DNA of 64,000 bases from positions 1 to 64,000 of the forward strand of contig JADDTR010000019.1 in assembly GCA_015345905.1 (NCBI GenBank), read 5' to 3'. The notes beneath the pieces were generated by a model. It was not told the DNA's origin. It worked only from the letters and a program-made list of their open reading frames with translations, and made no database searches. Numbering within the stretch: position 1 is the stretch's first letter; every line of letters begins with the position of its first letter. Shown here piece after piece: positions 22,018 to 34,689 of the stretch. The stretch comes from Aotearoamyces nothofagi (lineage: Eukaryota > Ascomycota > Leotiomycetes > Leotiales > Tympanidaceae). The position numbers were made by a program, and so were the translations under genes.

Positions 22018-23367
22018 ATGGCTCTTACAGTTTCGAACGGGCGGGGTGCAAGAGAATCCCCTTCGCAGTCCAGCAGACGTTTCACGCGCTGGCTTCGCTC
22101 ACTCATTTCTGAATACAGGCTTCTCTTCACCCTCGTGTTTGCTCTTAATCTGGCGGGGGTTATCTGCTTTCTCTATGGCTGGTACATTACTGGCTCACCC
22201 AATGAAACAACATGTGCTCTAGCAACATCCGTCAACCTCGCCTTCTCTATCGTCATCCGTGAGGAACATGTGGTTAATCTTCTCTACACTATCTGTACTT
22301 CACTTCCGCCCAAAGCTCCATTATGGCTTCGTCGGCGCTTTGGAAAGATTTATCACCTTGGAGGTCTCCATAGTGGATGTGGCGTGGCAGCTACATTCTG
22401 GTTCATTCTCTACTCCATCGACACCGCCGTTCGTTTCATCCTGAAGACAAACCATGGCGCCGAAAACTGTATCATTCTTGTCATCACCTGCATCCTTGAT
22501 ATTCTTTTGCTTGCAATGGTCATCATGGCCCACCCTTCCCTCCGAGCAAAACTCCACAACGAATTTGAAGCCATTCACCGTCTCGCCGGCTGGTCAGCTG
22601 TGGCACTATTATGGACTCTCACAATCCTCGATACAGATTCCAAACGCGCTGCAATTACTACTCTCGCAAAAGCTTTATTCACCAGCGCCAACATCTGGCT
22701 CCTTTTCATCGCCACAGCTGGTATCATCATTCCTTGGCTTAACTTCCGCAAGATCGTTGTGCGCCCTGAACGTCTATCTACACATGCGCTGCGCCTCCAT
22801 ATCGACTACGTGACGCCGCAACCTGGGACCACCATCCGCATCTCGGATAGGCCGCTGTTTGAGTGGCATTCCTTCGCCACATGGGCCAGACCAGGCAAAG
22901 AAGGCTTCTCGCTCATAATCTCCAATGCGGGCGACTGGACGAAGAAACTTATCGAAGCCCCACCTAGCACCGTGTATGCACGCCGTACTCCCACCTGCGG
23001 TGTGCTCCGTATCGCACCTATGTTCCGTAGTGTCCTACTCATCGCAACCGGGTCTGGGATTGCACCATGTCTGCCCGTCATCATGGCGCAGCGCACACGC
23101 GTCAATCTCTTTTGGTCGACAAGAGATCCGTTGACGACGTATGGACCTGAGATCGGGGCTATTATAAAGGGTTTGGGCCAGACGGCGTATATTCATAATA
23201 CATCAACGATGGGACGTCCATCGATGCTGCCACAGGTGTTGCAGCTATATCGCGAGACCGAGTCGGAAGCTGTCATTGTCATTTCGAATCCAAAGTTGAC
23301 GCTAAAGCTCGTGCAGGATCTGGAGTCTTTGGGCATTCCGGCCTTCGGACCGATTTGGGACTCGTGA
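22018..23367 (+). CDS. TmpA-like integral membrane oxidoreductase
   Basis: Multi-pass membrane protein with a C-terminal FAD/NAD(P)-binding reductase-like half, similar to Aspergillus nidulans TmpA, which is linked to conidiation signalling. Intronless, 449 residues from the ATG at 22018 (context AAGATGG); an in-frame ATG at 21943 would add 25 residues. Hydrophobic helices include LLFTLVFALNLAGVICFLYG, GVAATFWFILYSI, IILVITCILDILLLAMVIM and ANIWLLFIATAGIIIPWLN. The soluble part starts near RPLFEWHSFATW, continues with a glycine-rich nucleotide-binding segment IATGSGIAPCLPVI and ends with AVIVISNPKLTLKLVQDL. The same domain is found at the C-terminus of some NRPS-like proteins, but no adenylation domain is nearby here. 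Substrate unknown. Confidence 0.8.
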   Translation: MALTVSNGRGARESPSQSSRRFTRWLRSLISEYRLLFTLVFALNLAGVICFLYGWYITGSPNETTCALATSVNLAFSIVIREEHVVNLLYTICTSLPPKAPLWLRRRFGKIYHLGGLHSGCGVAATFWFILYSIDTAVRFILKTNHGAENCIILVITCILDILLLAMVIMAHPSLRAKLHNEFEAIHRLAGWSAVALLWTLTILDTDSKRAAITTLAKALFTSANIWLLFIATAGIIIPWLNFRKIVVRPERLSTHALRLHIDYVTPQPGTTIRISDRPLFEWHSFATWARPGKEGFSLIISNAGDWTKKLIEAPPSTVYARRTPTCGVLRIAPMFRSVLLIATGSGIAPCLPVIMAQRTRVNLFWSTRDPLTTYGPEIGAIIKGLGQTAYIHNTSTMGRPSMLPQVLQLYRETESEAVIVISNPKLTLKLVQDLESLGIPAFGPIWDS

Positions 23368-26242
23368 TAATTGACTTGCGAGAAAGACCTGCAAATCATT
23401 TTCTTCTTTTCGTTCTTTGCTTTCTGTACGGAGGATCTTTGAGATGGGATAGCGTGAAGGTAGCTTGAATCTCGGTTGGCTGAATGTTGTATATAGAAGA
23501 CTGCTGCTTCCTGACCTGGTTAGAGTATATGAATTAATGAGTTTTGGAGAAACGGTATACCTGATTCTAGATAGATTTTCTTTTAGAAGGGGTATTTTCG
23601 TCAGACGGTTGTCTTTCGTTTATTATTCTACGTGTCCGTCTCTCCTTATATATGTCTCGTCTCTAGATATTAAGATTTCCTTGGAATATAAACTCTATTA
23701 TTGATACCTCAACACCGGGTTTCATTGGCTGATATTCCCAAAGTCGAGATGGGTTAGCAGAGATATGGAGAAGCCTCGGTATTTCCTGAGATCCTTTAAT
23801 CGCCGGCGAGGTATAGTTGCTTCCCCGGGCTTAGCTGTAAGAGTAATCAAGTATCTAGAGTTTGCCGTCCTTAGTCCTATGGGTGGGGTTTATTGAGATT
23901 AGTGATTTTCACGAGGCTTGAGCGGCAGGCATTGAGTGTTTAGTGAGTAGTGCTGATGTGGTTCTGCATATGGGTGTTGTTGGGGTAGAACTTACGCAGC
24001 ATGGATGGGTTGTTATGATGATCATCGATATACTGATTTGGTGTCCACTGTCTATACCGAGTCAAAGGCATGGACTCTGCATGCATGCACGTGACAGAGC
24101 TCCCTATTGGTTAATGCCGCCGTTGGCTGTAGCAGCACTGTCACATACCTCACTGTGTAACCAATTCTTCCTGAACCTGCTATCCCTGCTTCGTAGTTCT
24201 TCCCGCGGATCGTATCTGCAGCGGGAGGAACACGAATTGATGCGTACGGCTTCCGCCTTTCACTAGGACATATAGCGTCCTAGCCAGATGGGCCACAAGT
24301 GTCTGTGATATACCCTGCATCTCAACATCCTCACATTCCCATCAAATGTATTGATTCCTATTAGGATTTAATTGCCGGGCTTCTTTGGCTCCAGTTCTCT
24401 TAGTGAGTCGGTCCAGAATTCTCTTGAAATACAATGGGTCTCATCTATCTGATTGGTTGAGATCACTACCTGAAGTGGTAATGACAGGCTTTTCGGCGGC
24501 GCGTGTACACTGTATATTATAGGCCTCGAGGCTGGTACATGCTATGTCCAGGGCTAAGCAGGCTACAGGGCTCTAGAGCGTCATTGTTGATGAAAGACTC
24601 CTCCGACTGAGTCTGTAGTTGTACCCAGGAAGGTTCACTGACCGCTAGATGGATCAAGTAGGCTGCTGCAGAAAGCTGCTTAGAATTCCTAGAAGGAAAA
24701 AGCAAAGGTTGGTGGAGCTCTTGGCCAGCTCTTGAAGTCCGCACCGCATAAGCTGCATGGAGTCAGTATGGAGTATCATCTGATCTTTTTTCACGGCTCT
24801 CTAATCCTTCCACCTATCTCGCAATACCATCCCAGCCACACTCGTTCCTAATATGTTGGGCTTCGCAGTCTTGGGGACAAGCAAGCAATACTCAGCGAGA
24901 CTCCCGGACAGTAGTGAGAGCGTTAAGCTGCTGGTCCAGTAGGCAGTAATTTGTTGGAAATGCAAACCCCGGCATTAACCATGGATCGTGCATCGGGGCG
25001 GGTCTCGAGACGGTGAGCGTCAATGCGTCGGCAACGGTTGCGGCGTCTGGGAATTGGTCAGGGCTGACTTTCGCAATCCCCGAAAAAGGACTCTGCAGTA
25101 GGTTGGTTAGCTATTTCCCCTTTGAACTGGGATTATGTCGCGTGGAGCTTGTGGGGCGAGGAGAAAGACGTACCTCTGTGGGTAGAATCCGAACAGATAC
25201 GCCGCGAAAAATCCTGGTCTAGCCTGGATGATCTGTCGGGTCTATCAAAAAATCTCAGCTATGCAGTTTGCATGATCAAGGCAATGGGCAGGGCAATATG
25301 GGCCCCAAGAAGTTGAATCTGTATTTCCCCAGCGAAAGTTCATATACAGCTGAAGGTTTGTTGGCTGTTAATTTCTTGATATTTCGTAGCATCATAGGGA
25401 GCAGAGTAATAGATGCATAGATTTATAGCTGCTGATAATTATTTTGCAAAGGCGAGGAATGGGGAGGGCACAAAATGGATGGTTGATGGTTGATGGTTGA
25501 TGATCGACGAAGCTTTGGAGCAAGCCTTGGAGCCTTGGAGCCTTGGAGCCTTGGACCGCCGTACCTTGGCCTAGCCATTGCCTGGGAGGAAGTTTTAATA
25601 ACCTTCCGGGAACTAGAACTCGCTAATGGGTCGGCGCCGCTAACCGTCGGGGAGGTGCCGTGAGACTTTGGAGACGCAGGTACAGCGGCAGGGGTCAGCT
25701 TCGACGTCGACGTTGACGCTTTGGCTGCCAGAACTAACAGAACCTACAACTTCATTTAGAACCATCGATTAACTATGACTTCAGCAAAAGGAAAGATAAC
25801 GGCCAGCTAGTAGTGTCAGAATGTTGTTGAGCACGGTTCACCTCCGCCTGTAACCGTTGAGACTTCCGCCAAATCACAACTTATCGATTACAGGGCAAGC
25901 AAGGCAAAAAGAACACATCACAGAAAGCATCTCGACGTCACGGCAATTACCGCTACTAGATAGAGAAAAAAACGGCCCAATGCCTCCTCCACGAATGGAT
26001 GTGGCATTACTATTAAGTATACAATTATATACTACTTGGATCTCGTAATCATTAAACCCGACACCTCAACAATCCATGGCCCGGAAAGAGCCAAACTAGA
26101 TGAATGTTCACAGCAAGCTCCTCGCGATGCAACCATGGATTCCGAACCATCAGCACACCAAATAGACATACAACAGTGACATGTCTAAGCGACAAACGAA
26201 CTCAAGACGAATGAGACAACTGAGCCTATAACATGGCCTGGC
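23368..26242. other. Intergenic region
   Basis: Nearly 2.9 kb without a recognisable gene. Simple repeats are present: GATGGTTGATGGTTGATG near 25485 and CCTTGGAGCCTTGGAGCC at about 25532-25556. The 3' end holds the terminator region of the minus-strand peroxidase gene. Confidence 0.45.
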
Positions 26243-28870
26243 TTACAAGGCACCACCACTCTTGGCGACACCTGGATAAGTGGACTTCAAATATTCAGTG
26301 AAGTCTGTACCGTTAATGCCTAAATCTTTGAGATCTGGGCAGGTGAGGTCCAAAAACGTGCTATCAATAATGTCCGTAATTAAGTCTAGAACAGGGGTGA
26401 TGGTTGCGAAGAGACTTGACAAGCTGTTTGGCACAAACTCCTTGACAAATTCGAGACCGAAACAGATCAGGTTGTTTCCTTCGAGAAGGTTGGATGCATT
26501 GAGGAGACCGCCAGAAAGATCTGAAATGTCAATACCAGTGAAGGTGTTTACGCCGTTCGTGTTGCCGCCAATGCTGAGAGGTGTCAGTGATTAATCATAG
26601 AATAGATGCGGCGCATGTACCTGAGGAGACGAGGGTACTTGGTAGCCCATGACACCAAGTCAACACCGTACGAGACAAAGGTATAGTCGCCAGATGGTCG
26701 GTACCAGATGTCAGGGATACGTTCCCAACCAACCTTGTAGGTGAAGTTTCCCTCCTCACCGTAGACTCCGAAGAAGCTCTTGAGGGTCTCCTTGCCTGGA
26801 AACTTGGTTAGATTCCATATCATGGAGCTTTGATATTACATACCAAGAATTCCTTCTGGATGCTCGGCAGAAGAGTTGGGGAAAAGGCGACCAGTAAAGG
26901 CATATGCGGCATTCCGAACAACGAGACCAGCAGAGGGACCGTAGAAGAAGTATGGGTTGCTAGCAATGCTTTGCTCGAAACGACGCTGGTTGTGTGCCAG
27001 TATGACGTCCATGTCGTAGTTTGGCTCGGTAGCGTTAATTTGCAGGTTGTACAAGTCCATAAAGTACGACATGTTCATATTGTTGTTGTCACCAACAGGA
27101 TCATAAAGGTCACCTCGAGTTCCAGATGCATCCTCTTCGAATTGGTTGTGCGTTCCTTGGAGGCCACGCGGTTCACCTATAATCTGTTAATAGGTGATCA
27201 TAAGGCATTTCATCTAGAATATCTTACCTAGGAGACCTCCTAGGTTGCCGAGGATGTTTTGCGACTCCGAGGACACGCCCCCCATAGAGACACCGGGCTG
27301 GAGCGAGATTGGGTTTCCACCTTCGACTGTACCATAGATTGCAAGAACAGTTGCAATATCGATACCCATGCCATAGACTAATCGTCGTTAGCATTAACAA
27401 CAATCAATGTCGAAATTGTTCTTACCTGCGTTGACTTGGGCGATGTATTCGGTGATCTACAAGGATGTAAGTATAAATCACAGACCTAGAATTCAGACTT
27501 ACAGTCGCAACACCATTGTGAGGAAGATAGCCATGATTCGCCAGAGCATTCAAACCAGGACAGGGACCACGAGTATCGCCATTTTCAAAGTCTGGTGCAA
27601 CAAATGCATGATTGCCCGTAACTATATGATTAATTAACTCTATATTCTAGAAACGAAGATATTCCCTCGTCAACAACACGATTCAAGCACACTACTAACC
27701 ATCAATGCGTTGGGCCTTGGCATCAAAAGTGGTCCGCTTCTCCTTTCCAAGAACAGGAAGTTCACCAGCCACGGATTCCGCGGCTCCAACGACGCCGCTT
27801 GCTGGGCGAAGAACCGAGCGTGCTTTACCGGCGATAGATCCAACGAGGCTGCTAGGAATGGCGTGGCCGGCTACAGACTCAACGCCGTCGACAACGTTTT
27901 TCTTCGTGAGTCTTTTGAAGGCATGTAAGGGGATAGCGCTCTCAATGTTGATGGTAGATTTAACAGTTGAGCTTGTGCTATCAACAATTTTGCCCGTCTT
28001 GTCGGTAACAGTGCCGATCACGTTCTTCTTAACTGGGAGAACACCCTCGACAGTGTCGACGGCATCTCCAGCAGCATCTTTAACGGATTCAACAGCACCA
28101 GTGTCAGGGTCTAAGAGGCTACGCCTGATAATGTCCGTAACAGCATCAAGAGGAACAACACCCTCAGCAGTGTTTACAAGGCTGCCAGCAGTATCAACGA
28201 TGCTCTTCTTGATGATGCTGGTGACACTATCAAGAGGAACAAGACCATTAACAGTGCCAAGGATATCGGCGTTGTCGAGGACTTCACGCTTAACACTCGT
28301 ACCGAGGGAATCAATTGGAATGAGAGTATTGGCCGTGTCTAGGACATCTCCGAGAGCTTCAGCAGCGACTTGTCCGCTAGTACCGATGATATCCTTCCTG
28401 ACGACTGAAGTGAGGCTATCCAGAGGAACCAAGCCCTCAGCAGTGCTGACAATGCCACCAACAGTGTTCACAACGGTGCGTCTAATGACATCCGTGAGCT
28501 GGTCAAGTTTAGCCCCACTAGCCAAGCCAGTAGCAGTGCCAACCACGTCACGTGGAACTTTGGGAATAATGTCTTCGACGATAGGACCAATTGAATCAAT
28601 TATATCTCCAACGGCCGGAAGTGGTGCTTCCCGCTTAGTATTGACGCCAGCGAGATCCGAAGCTGTCTCTGTGACACCACTGACGGTGCTGCCTACTGTC
28701 TCGAGAACAGATCTCTTGATGCCTACACCTGGTGCAATTTCGTCAATGATACCATTGATAGCATCCTCGAGACCTTCGATCTGGCGTCTGCCGTTAGTGT
28801 TCGCTGGTAGAGCGTTGACATGCTGCTCCACCAGGAGGAGTAACACGGACAAGTAGTGAAACGACTTCAT
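26243..28870 (-). CDS. Secreted heme-thiolate peroxidase with kexin-type repeat pro-region
   Basis: Chloroperoxidase/unspecific-peroxygenase family enzyme, predicted secreted. Seven exons (28870-27700, 27621-27503, 27456-27426, 27377-27228, 27176-26844, 26795-26621, 26573-26243) stay in phase to give 769 residues. Residues 1-20 are a signal peptide. Residues 28-379 are imperfect ~28-residue repeats, best seen at 131-158, 195-221 and 222-249, sharing GLVPLDSxT and ending in dibasic pairs (28-29 RR, 52-53 KR, 79-80 KR, 130-131 RR, 158-159 RK, 194-195 KR, 221-222 KK, 249-250 RR, 281-282 KK, 319-320 KR, 323-324 KK, 378-379 KR). The peroxidase domain then begins TTFDAKAQRIDVTGNHAFVA, with the heme-cysteine motif RGPCPGLNALANHGYLPHNG and an acid-base segment QFEEDASGTRGD matching the family EGD/EHD motif. 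Family members usually lack this repeat region. The exon 1-2 join is supported by the conserved sequence that spans it. Confidence 0.88.
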
Positions 28871-31800
28871 CCTAGACGGTATAAAAGATCGGCTGGGAGA
28901 ATGAAAGAGTGGTTTTTATCTGCTCTGCAAGAAGCAGATGGAAAAGAGCGTGAACGAGTTGGGTTAATAAGAAAGAAGAATAAATCCGGCTTGGGAAAAC
29001 CTGCTAGAATATATACATAGAGTAAACTTGGGTGGCACTCAAAAGAAAGGCGTTTCGTGTGGCGATCATTATTACGATGATCACCACTGTCTAATTCAAC
29101 TGGCTGCATGATAGTAGAATGGGGTAGTTGGTTCTGGGGTTTCTTTAGCATTTCGGACATAGGGCCAATGATGAGACAGGAATGGAAGTTGGAGCTCGGC
29201 GTCTGGGAATGTTAAATGCGGCGGAAGCAATGGAGATTTTCGAAATGGCACCACTTCCAGAAAGGAGTGTAAAGTTGAGTAGACGTCCTCCAGAGGAGAC
29301 ATACGGAAAGGTAGTAACGAATCAGGCGAGCTGCTTTGCTAATGAGAGGGCCCGAGGTCCGTGTGGCAGCGTACCAGGCAGGGAGCAAAGGTGAATTCTA
29401 GAATCCAATAACGACGATCCTACGACGAGGTGGCTGGGTCCGCAATACGGAACCAGGGTGCGAGAAGACCCGATATGGCGAAGGGGAGTTGGAAATAGCA
29501 CGTTCCTATAGCTTCCTTATATAAACCTAGAAGTTAGAAAATAAGGACTCCAAAAGTCTATCTTAAAAAGGCGATGCTACTAGCGAATATAGACAAATTG
29601 TGGAGTAAAGGCCGCGACACAGAAGTCCGACTCCAAAGCAGCACGACGGCAACAAAAATGCCAAATCCCCAAATCCTCACAACCAATCCCTCAAGTCCAA
29701 CGCCGTACAAGAAGCAGCAGAAAAGCACAATACACCCAGCCATTCCGCAAGGCCGTATGATCGGCCTTGTCAAAGGGGAGTGGGTGTCAGGAGAGCAATG
29801 CAGCGGATGCAGAGTAGCGTTTCCGCGAGACATATCTGAAATGAGGAACTTGGAGCTACAGACAGCAAGGCCAGAGACTCTCCGCCCAGCGAAAGTGAAT
29901 GATCAACGAGACGGAAGCTTGGTTGAGAGATGAGAGGATGGGATGGGTGCTGTTTGATAGACGCCGGCGCGCACGGGGGCTGGCGACTGTATTGCACTGC
30001 ACTGCACTTCATGGACTGGATGTAGGTCTGTACTGTATGCATGAATGCAGGTCCCGGTATACAAGCATGTAGGCACAACAGTCTCTCCAACAGGAGATGC
30101 GGGCAAAGGTTCGCACGCACGTCAAGTCTACACGGATACAGCAGAAGCAGAATCCCTACAAGAGAACCGGGGCGGAGGGCTACACTAGGCTCGCCTTCTT
30201 TTCTGACAGCGGGTCAACGATGTTCCTTGGCAGGGGTCGCACGCATCCTTGCCGCGCTGGGGGTTTGGCATTTCGCTTGTGGAGCCGGGGGCGGCTGGGG
30301 AGGGCGGAGCGGGAGCGGGACGGGGGCCGGGACGGGGCCAGGGCCGGAGATGGGTACGAGAGTCACCGCCCAGATGCCGAGTGGTGGGAACGGGTCGGGG
30401 GATCATTTTGAGGCTCGGGCTTTCTTTCCATTCCTTTCCTCCCTTTTCCTCCCTTCTTTTTGAGGGCAGCGTAGGTAGGTCACAGGTGTTACTGCTTGGC
30501 GATGATGATCACGGCAATGACGATGACAGCAACGACGCCGGCGACGATCTGGAGGAGAGAGACTTGGATGGGCAGGGGAAGCATCTACGGCTGGCTATGT
30601 ACCGCTTGCCTTTGGCGTCAAAAGCCGTTCGGAGCTCGGCTTGGGATCGTCGCAGCGGGATATATCGCTCTTCGACGGCTCTTTTAGAGTCCGCGAGTGA
30701 GACGCCAGGCTTGGATATAAGGATGCGTAGGATGCGTATACATAGCACAAGTGTCTACGGAGGATACACTATGCAATCTTGTGCGTGTCAGCTAGACGGC
30801 CTCATGGAGCTACAGATATCCGGGCAGTTCAGGCAGCAGTCCAGGTAGGAGCCATGACAGACGGGAGTCTCCAGGATGACGAGAGATCCTGAGAATTCTG
30901 GGTCCATCCCGGGCATATAAAGACAGCTTTGGAAGGAAAGAAATAAGCAAAATAAACCTCTTTTTTCTGGCCGTCTAGGTAGACTACGACACCAGGATTA
31001 TACTCCGTGCTGTAAACACCCAGACCATTACAAGCAGACTAATATAAGGATCGCCACAGCGACGGAGATAAGGGTCGGGGTATAGCTGTAGTGCGCCTAG
31101 CCTACATACAGTAAATGTGTCGGGAGGTTTCCTGACAGGCCCCGGAGGAGATATAAGCTTTGGAGGCTGGCCTGGGCCTGCTGGTTGGGGAGGAGATCAG
31201 GTGGTGTGGCTTTTGGATCCTGAGTCTTAGATCGCCCCAGTGTTGGGGCCGCGGGTTCGTTCTGGTGCGTTTGGGATAGAGGCATATGCTCTGCGTGCTT
31301 GGGATTGATCAGGAAGCGGTCCGGAGGTGGGTCATTGCTCCTGTCTAGTCGCGCATATCAATCTAGGTTTTCGGATTTCTGTTTCTTGGTCATTACTAAT
31401 TGGATTCTTTTGAAAGAGAAACTGTAAACTGTAAATTAATTATGTAAAGTGTAAAGTATGAAGCGTGAAGTGTGAATTGTGCAGTGTACATTGTTTCCTC
31501 TTCTATCCAAGAGTGTCTAATTTCTGTAAATGTAGCTAAAGGTTTGAGTATAATAATGTAATATAACATAACATAACTTATCAGAAATTCGCCATTGAAT
31601 ATAAGCCTCATAATATTGCAGTTGTCTACAAATTGCCTCTTCTCTTGAATCTCTTTTCTTCCAAGCTTGTTAGACAGCTAGTGAACGTTGTATTTGGGCA
31701 ATGCTATAACACGCTGTCGACAGGAATTTAGTGATAAATATCCCCCAGCCTTTATCTAGCCCTCCCAGCAACGACGTATACTGCTACTGTGCTCTTTCCT

Positions 31801-32903
31801 TTCCTTGCATATCCAGTGGCTATGCGGTGAAGGATTCAGTCACATTATAATCCCAGAATCCTGGCGTATAATTCCCGCCAGCGCGGTTTCCCGCTGGCCT
31901 GTCAAAGTCGGGAAGTCCCAGCACTCATGCCTAGTACGAATCCAGCAATCAACTCTTCCTGATCAGCAATAGAGGCCTTCCTAGTCGGTGTTTCCATATC
32001 TTCCATCCAAGACACGCTGTTGTACCTTGGCGCCCCGCCACTTCCAAACTGCCCCATGCCGGTGATGTCTGTGCCAGCCAGGTCTGTGCCTCCTGGCTCC
32101 AGAACCATGCAACGAAGCTTGTCAAACTCATGTCGCTATGCCAAGAGAGCCTGATGTACTGTGAAAGATTGTGCCTGTCTAAGCCCTCTTGCAGCGTCAC
32201 TACCGGCAACTTCCTTCTGATATTGTCAGGGTCACACCAACTCGCAGCACAGAACGTGGCGATCGACCCAAATGCGAGCTTTTGGAAAGGGATTGCCCAT
32301 CCCAACATGCATTGATCATCGTATTTCATCGTTTGGGAAGAGAAACATTGCAACAGCCGGACATTTGAATGCTGCCGGTGTAATGCACCGAGGGAAATGG
32401 TGGAGACGGCCCCATTTTAACAATCACTTTTGGGGGCCCTAATGTTTTCCAGACTGTTGTGACAAAAGATATCAGACTTCGTCGACGTAAACGCCGTCCA
32501 AAGGCGGAAAATGGACGGAGTGCCCAGTCTCCAGGAAATCCCAATCAGATAATGTGACCAATAGATTCGTCTTGTCTTCCGCGGCGTGTGAATGTGTCTA
32601 TTATCTTGTCAAGAGATCTGCATTCCCCGTCATATACCATATGCACTTGAATAGTTACGCGTGTCTCATCGGCCCTCATTGATTTGTGGTAGCCCTATAG
32701 ACTGCACGTTCTCTCCTCCTCCAACAGAAATTCTGAAGTGGAGTTTATGGAGGTTATCAGGAGAACTCCACATATATCATTGAAGTCATCGTCCAGTTAC
32801 AGTTGTTGTTGTTGTTCTTTTCATATGAAGGAGCTGGGTTCTGCAGTCATTACCTTCAACTTCTCGGTATCAGCAGTACGGTTGTAGACAATCTGCCTTC
32901 AGG
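28871..32903. other. Long intergenic region
   Basis: About 4 kb with no gene that I recognise. 30282-30352 is a dense run of G-tracts on the plus strand. 31425-31495 has short imperfect repeats around GTAAAGTGTAAAGTATGAAG. A GTT trinucleotide run lies near 32805. A 119-codon plus-strand frame (29574-29933) and several minus-strand frames near 30500-30750 lack any known domain and are not called. Confidence 0.4.
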
Positions 32904-34689
32904 ATGAAGTTAACTCGTTCCTTACTCGTCCTTGTCGGCATTCTCTTCAGCATCGTCAAGGCCGATTTCACCCAATATATCTCGCAAATCCCGGCCTGTG
33001 GTGTAAGTAAATATTGCACAGAACTGTTGTGTCCACGCTGAAATTCCATAGTTGCAATGCATTGCTGCTGCTCTTGAACAGTCGGTGTGTACCGAAACCA
33101 ACTCGACATGCCTCTGTACGAATGTCGAGTTTATCGCAGCTTCAGGTCTCTGTGTGGAGGCAAATTGCACCGTCGCCGATATTTTGAGTATGATAATATT
33201 GACTATTTAACCGCTGTCGTTATACTAACAGCCGTACACAGCTGTGACCAGAATCGACGAACTGGCATGTAACAAGCCGGTCAAGAGCTATCAGACTGTC
33301 CTCAAGACAATCGCATTAACATTCTGTATAACTGCTTCAGTTTGCATCATTCTACGCGTACTTACAAGGCATCTTGTTGCCAGCTGTATTGGTACAGATG
33401 ATTGGATCATGGTTGGAACTGGAGTATGTGCTTTCCGATTCTGTACCACAATGATAATAACCATCACAGGTGTTAAACCTGGTCTATCTTGTGATTGCAG
33501 TTGTGAGTAAGTAGCATGGCTGTCCTCTCCCTCCTGACGCGGCTAATTCTATTCAAGTGTTTGACATGGGATTCGGTGCCAACCTTTGGGAGAGCGACGT
33601 CCCGACCCTAAAAACGATCTTCAAGGTAAGAAGAAAAAGCCCATCTACAGATCCGGACAGAACTTATTTTGCAGTTATATCTCATCGATGAGGCGTTCTA
33701 TCTCGTAATTCTAGCCACGACCAAGATCTCGCTCCTGCTTTTCCTCCGACGCATCTTTCCCAGCCGTCGGTTCCAGATCTCCGTATGGATCCTTGTGGGA
33801 ATTAACGCTGCGCTTGGGCTTATATTCGTCTGCATCACCGTTTTCCAATGCAGACCCATCTCTTACGCTTGGAACAAATTCGACGGGATTTCCCAAGGGA
33901 CATGCAATAACGTTAATGCACAGACGTACGCCAGTGCTGGTATCAACATCATCCAAGACTTTGCCATCCTGCTGCTTCCGATCCCGGAACTGCTCAAGCT
34001 GAACGTCTCATCGAGGAAGAAGCTTCAGCTGCTGCTCATGTTCGGTGTTGGGCTCTTGTAAGTCATGGATGTATCCTCGAGACATGCTATCAGGCTAATC
34101 GCCATTCCAACCACAGTGTGTCCATCACAAGTATTGTGCGATTACAATCACTCGTCATCTTTGCAAACTCCACAAACCCAACGTGTAAGTGTCCTCCCCT
34201 CCCTCCATCTGCCATACCTAACCCAAGACAGTCGACTACTCCCCCGCCACGTACTGGACGGCCATCGAGACCGAAGTCGGCATAATCTGCGCTTGCATGC
34301 CCGCCCTCCGTAATCTTCTCGGACACATGTTCCCCAGCGCCTTCGCCTCAACCAAGCAAGATAGCACGGGTAAGGTCAACTCCAACTCGGGCATCTGGCA
34401 GACGCGCTCCTTCAAGCTCGACAATAAGCAGCGTTCCAACGCAAACTTCCATGAGCTAGATGACCGCACCAACGTGGCCGGCAGCGACAGCTCGCTCTCG
34501 GGAAACATGGTTGGCAACGAGAGCCAGCAGAATATCATCGAGGGCGACGCCAAGAACACGGCCCATGTCACTGTGGTAAACGACTCGCTAGAACCGAGAG
34601 CCTTCTGTCCTGTGCCTGCGCCGGCGCCGGCGCCGACAAGGCACGGGAATGACGCCAAAGACCCTTTCCGATTCCACGCTCAGGATTAA
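32904..34689 (+). CDS. CFEM-domain Pth11-like seven-helix receptor
   Basis: Putative fungal-specific GPCR-like membrane protein with an extracellular cysteine-rich CFEM domain. Members include Pth11, needed for surface sensing in Magnaporthe. Eight exons (32904-33002, 33052-33187, 33242-33423, 33470-33506, 33558-33625, 33675-34057, 34117-34184, 34232-34689) give 476 residues. Signal peptide 1-20 is followed by the CFEM domain, whose eight cysteines occur in PACGLQC, SVC, STCLC, GLC, EANC and ELAC. The rhodopsin-like membrane region follows, with helices including TIALTFCITASVCIILRVL, VLNLVYLVIAVV, LVILATTKISLLLFLRRIF and the loop FQCRPISYAWNKFDG. The cytosolic tail is low-complexity with a Pro-Ala run (PVPAPAPAPT). 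The fourth exon is only 37 bp, so automated models may miss it. Confidence 0.9.

Noticed and set aside
27705-28856. Plus-strand open frame of 383 codons opposite the peroxidase exon 1
   Set aside because: It is the antisense of the repeat region; the minus strand has the signal peptide, dibasic pattern and splice continuity with the peroxidase.
8046-34689. A secondary-metabolite gene cluster
   Set aside because: Transporter, glycosyltransferase, TmpA-like protein and peroxidase are spread over 26 kb with large gaps and no core synthase gene is present.
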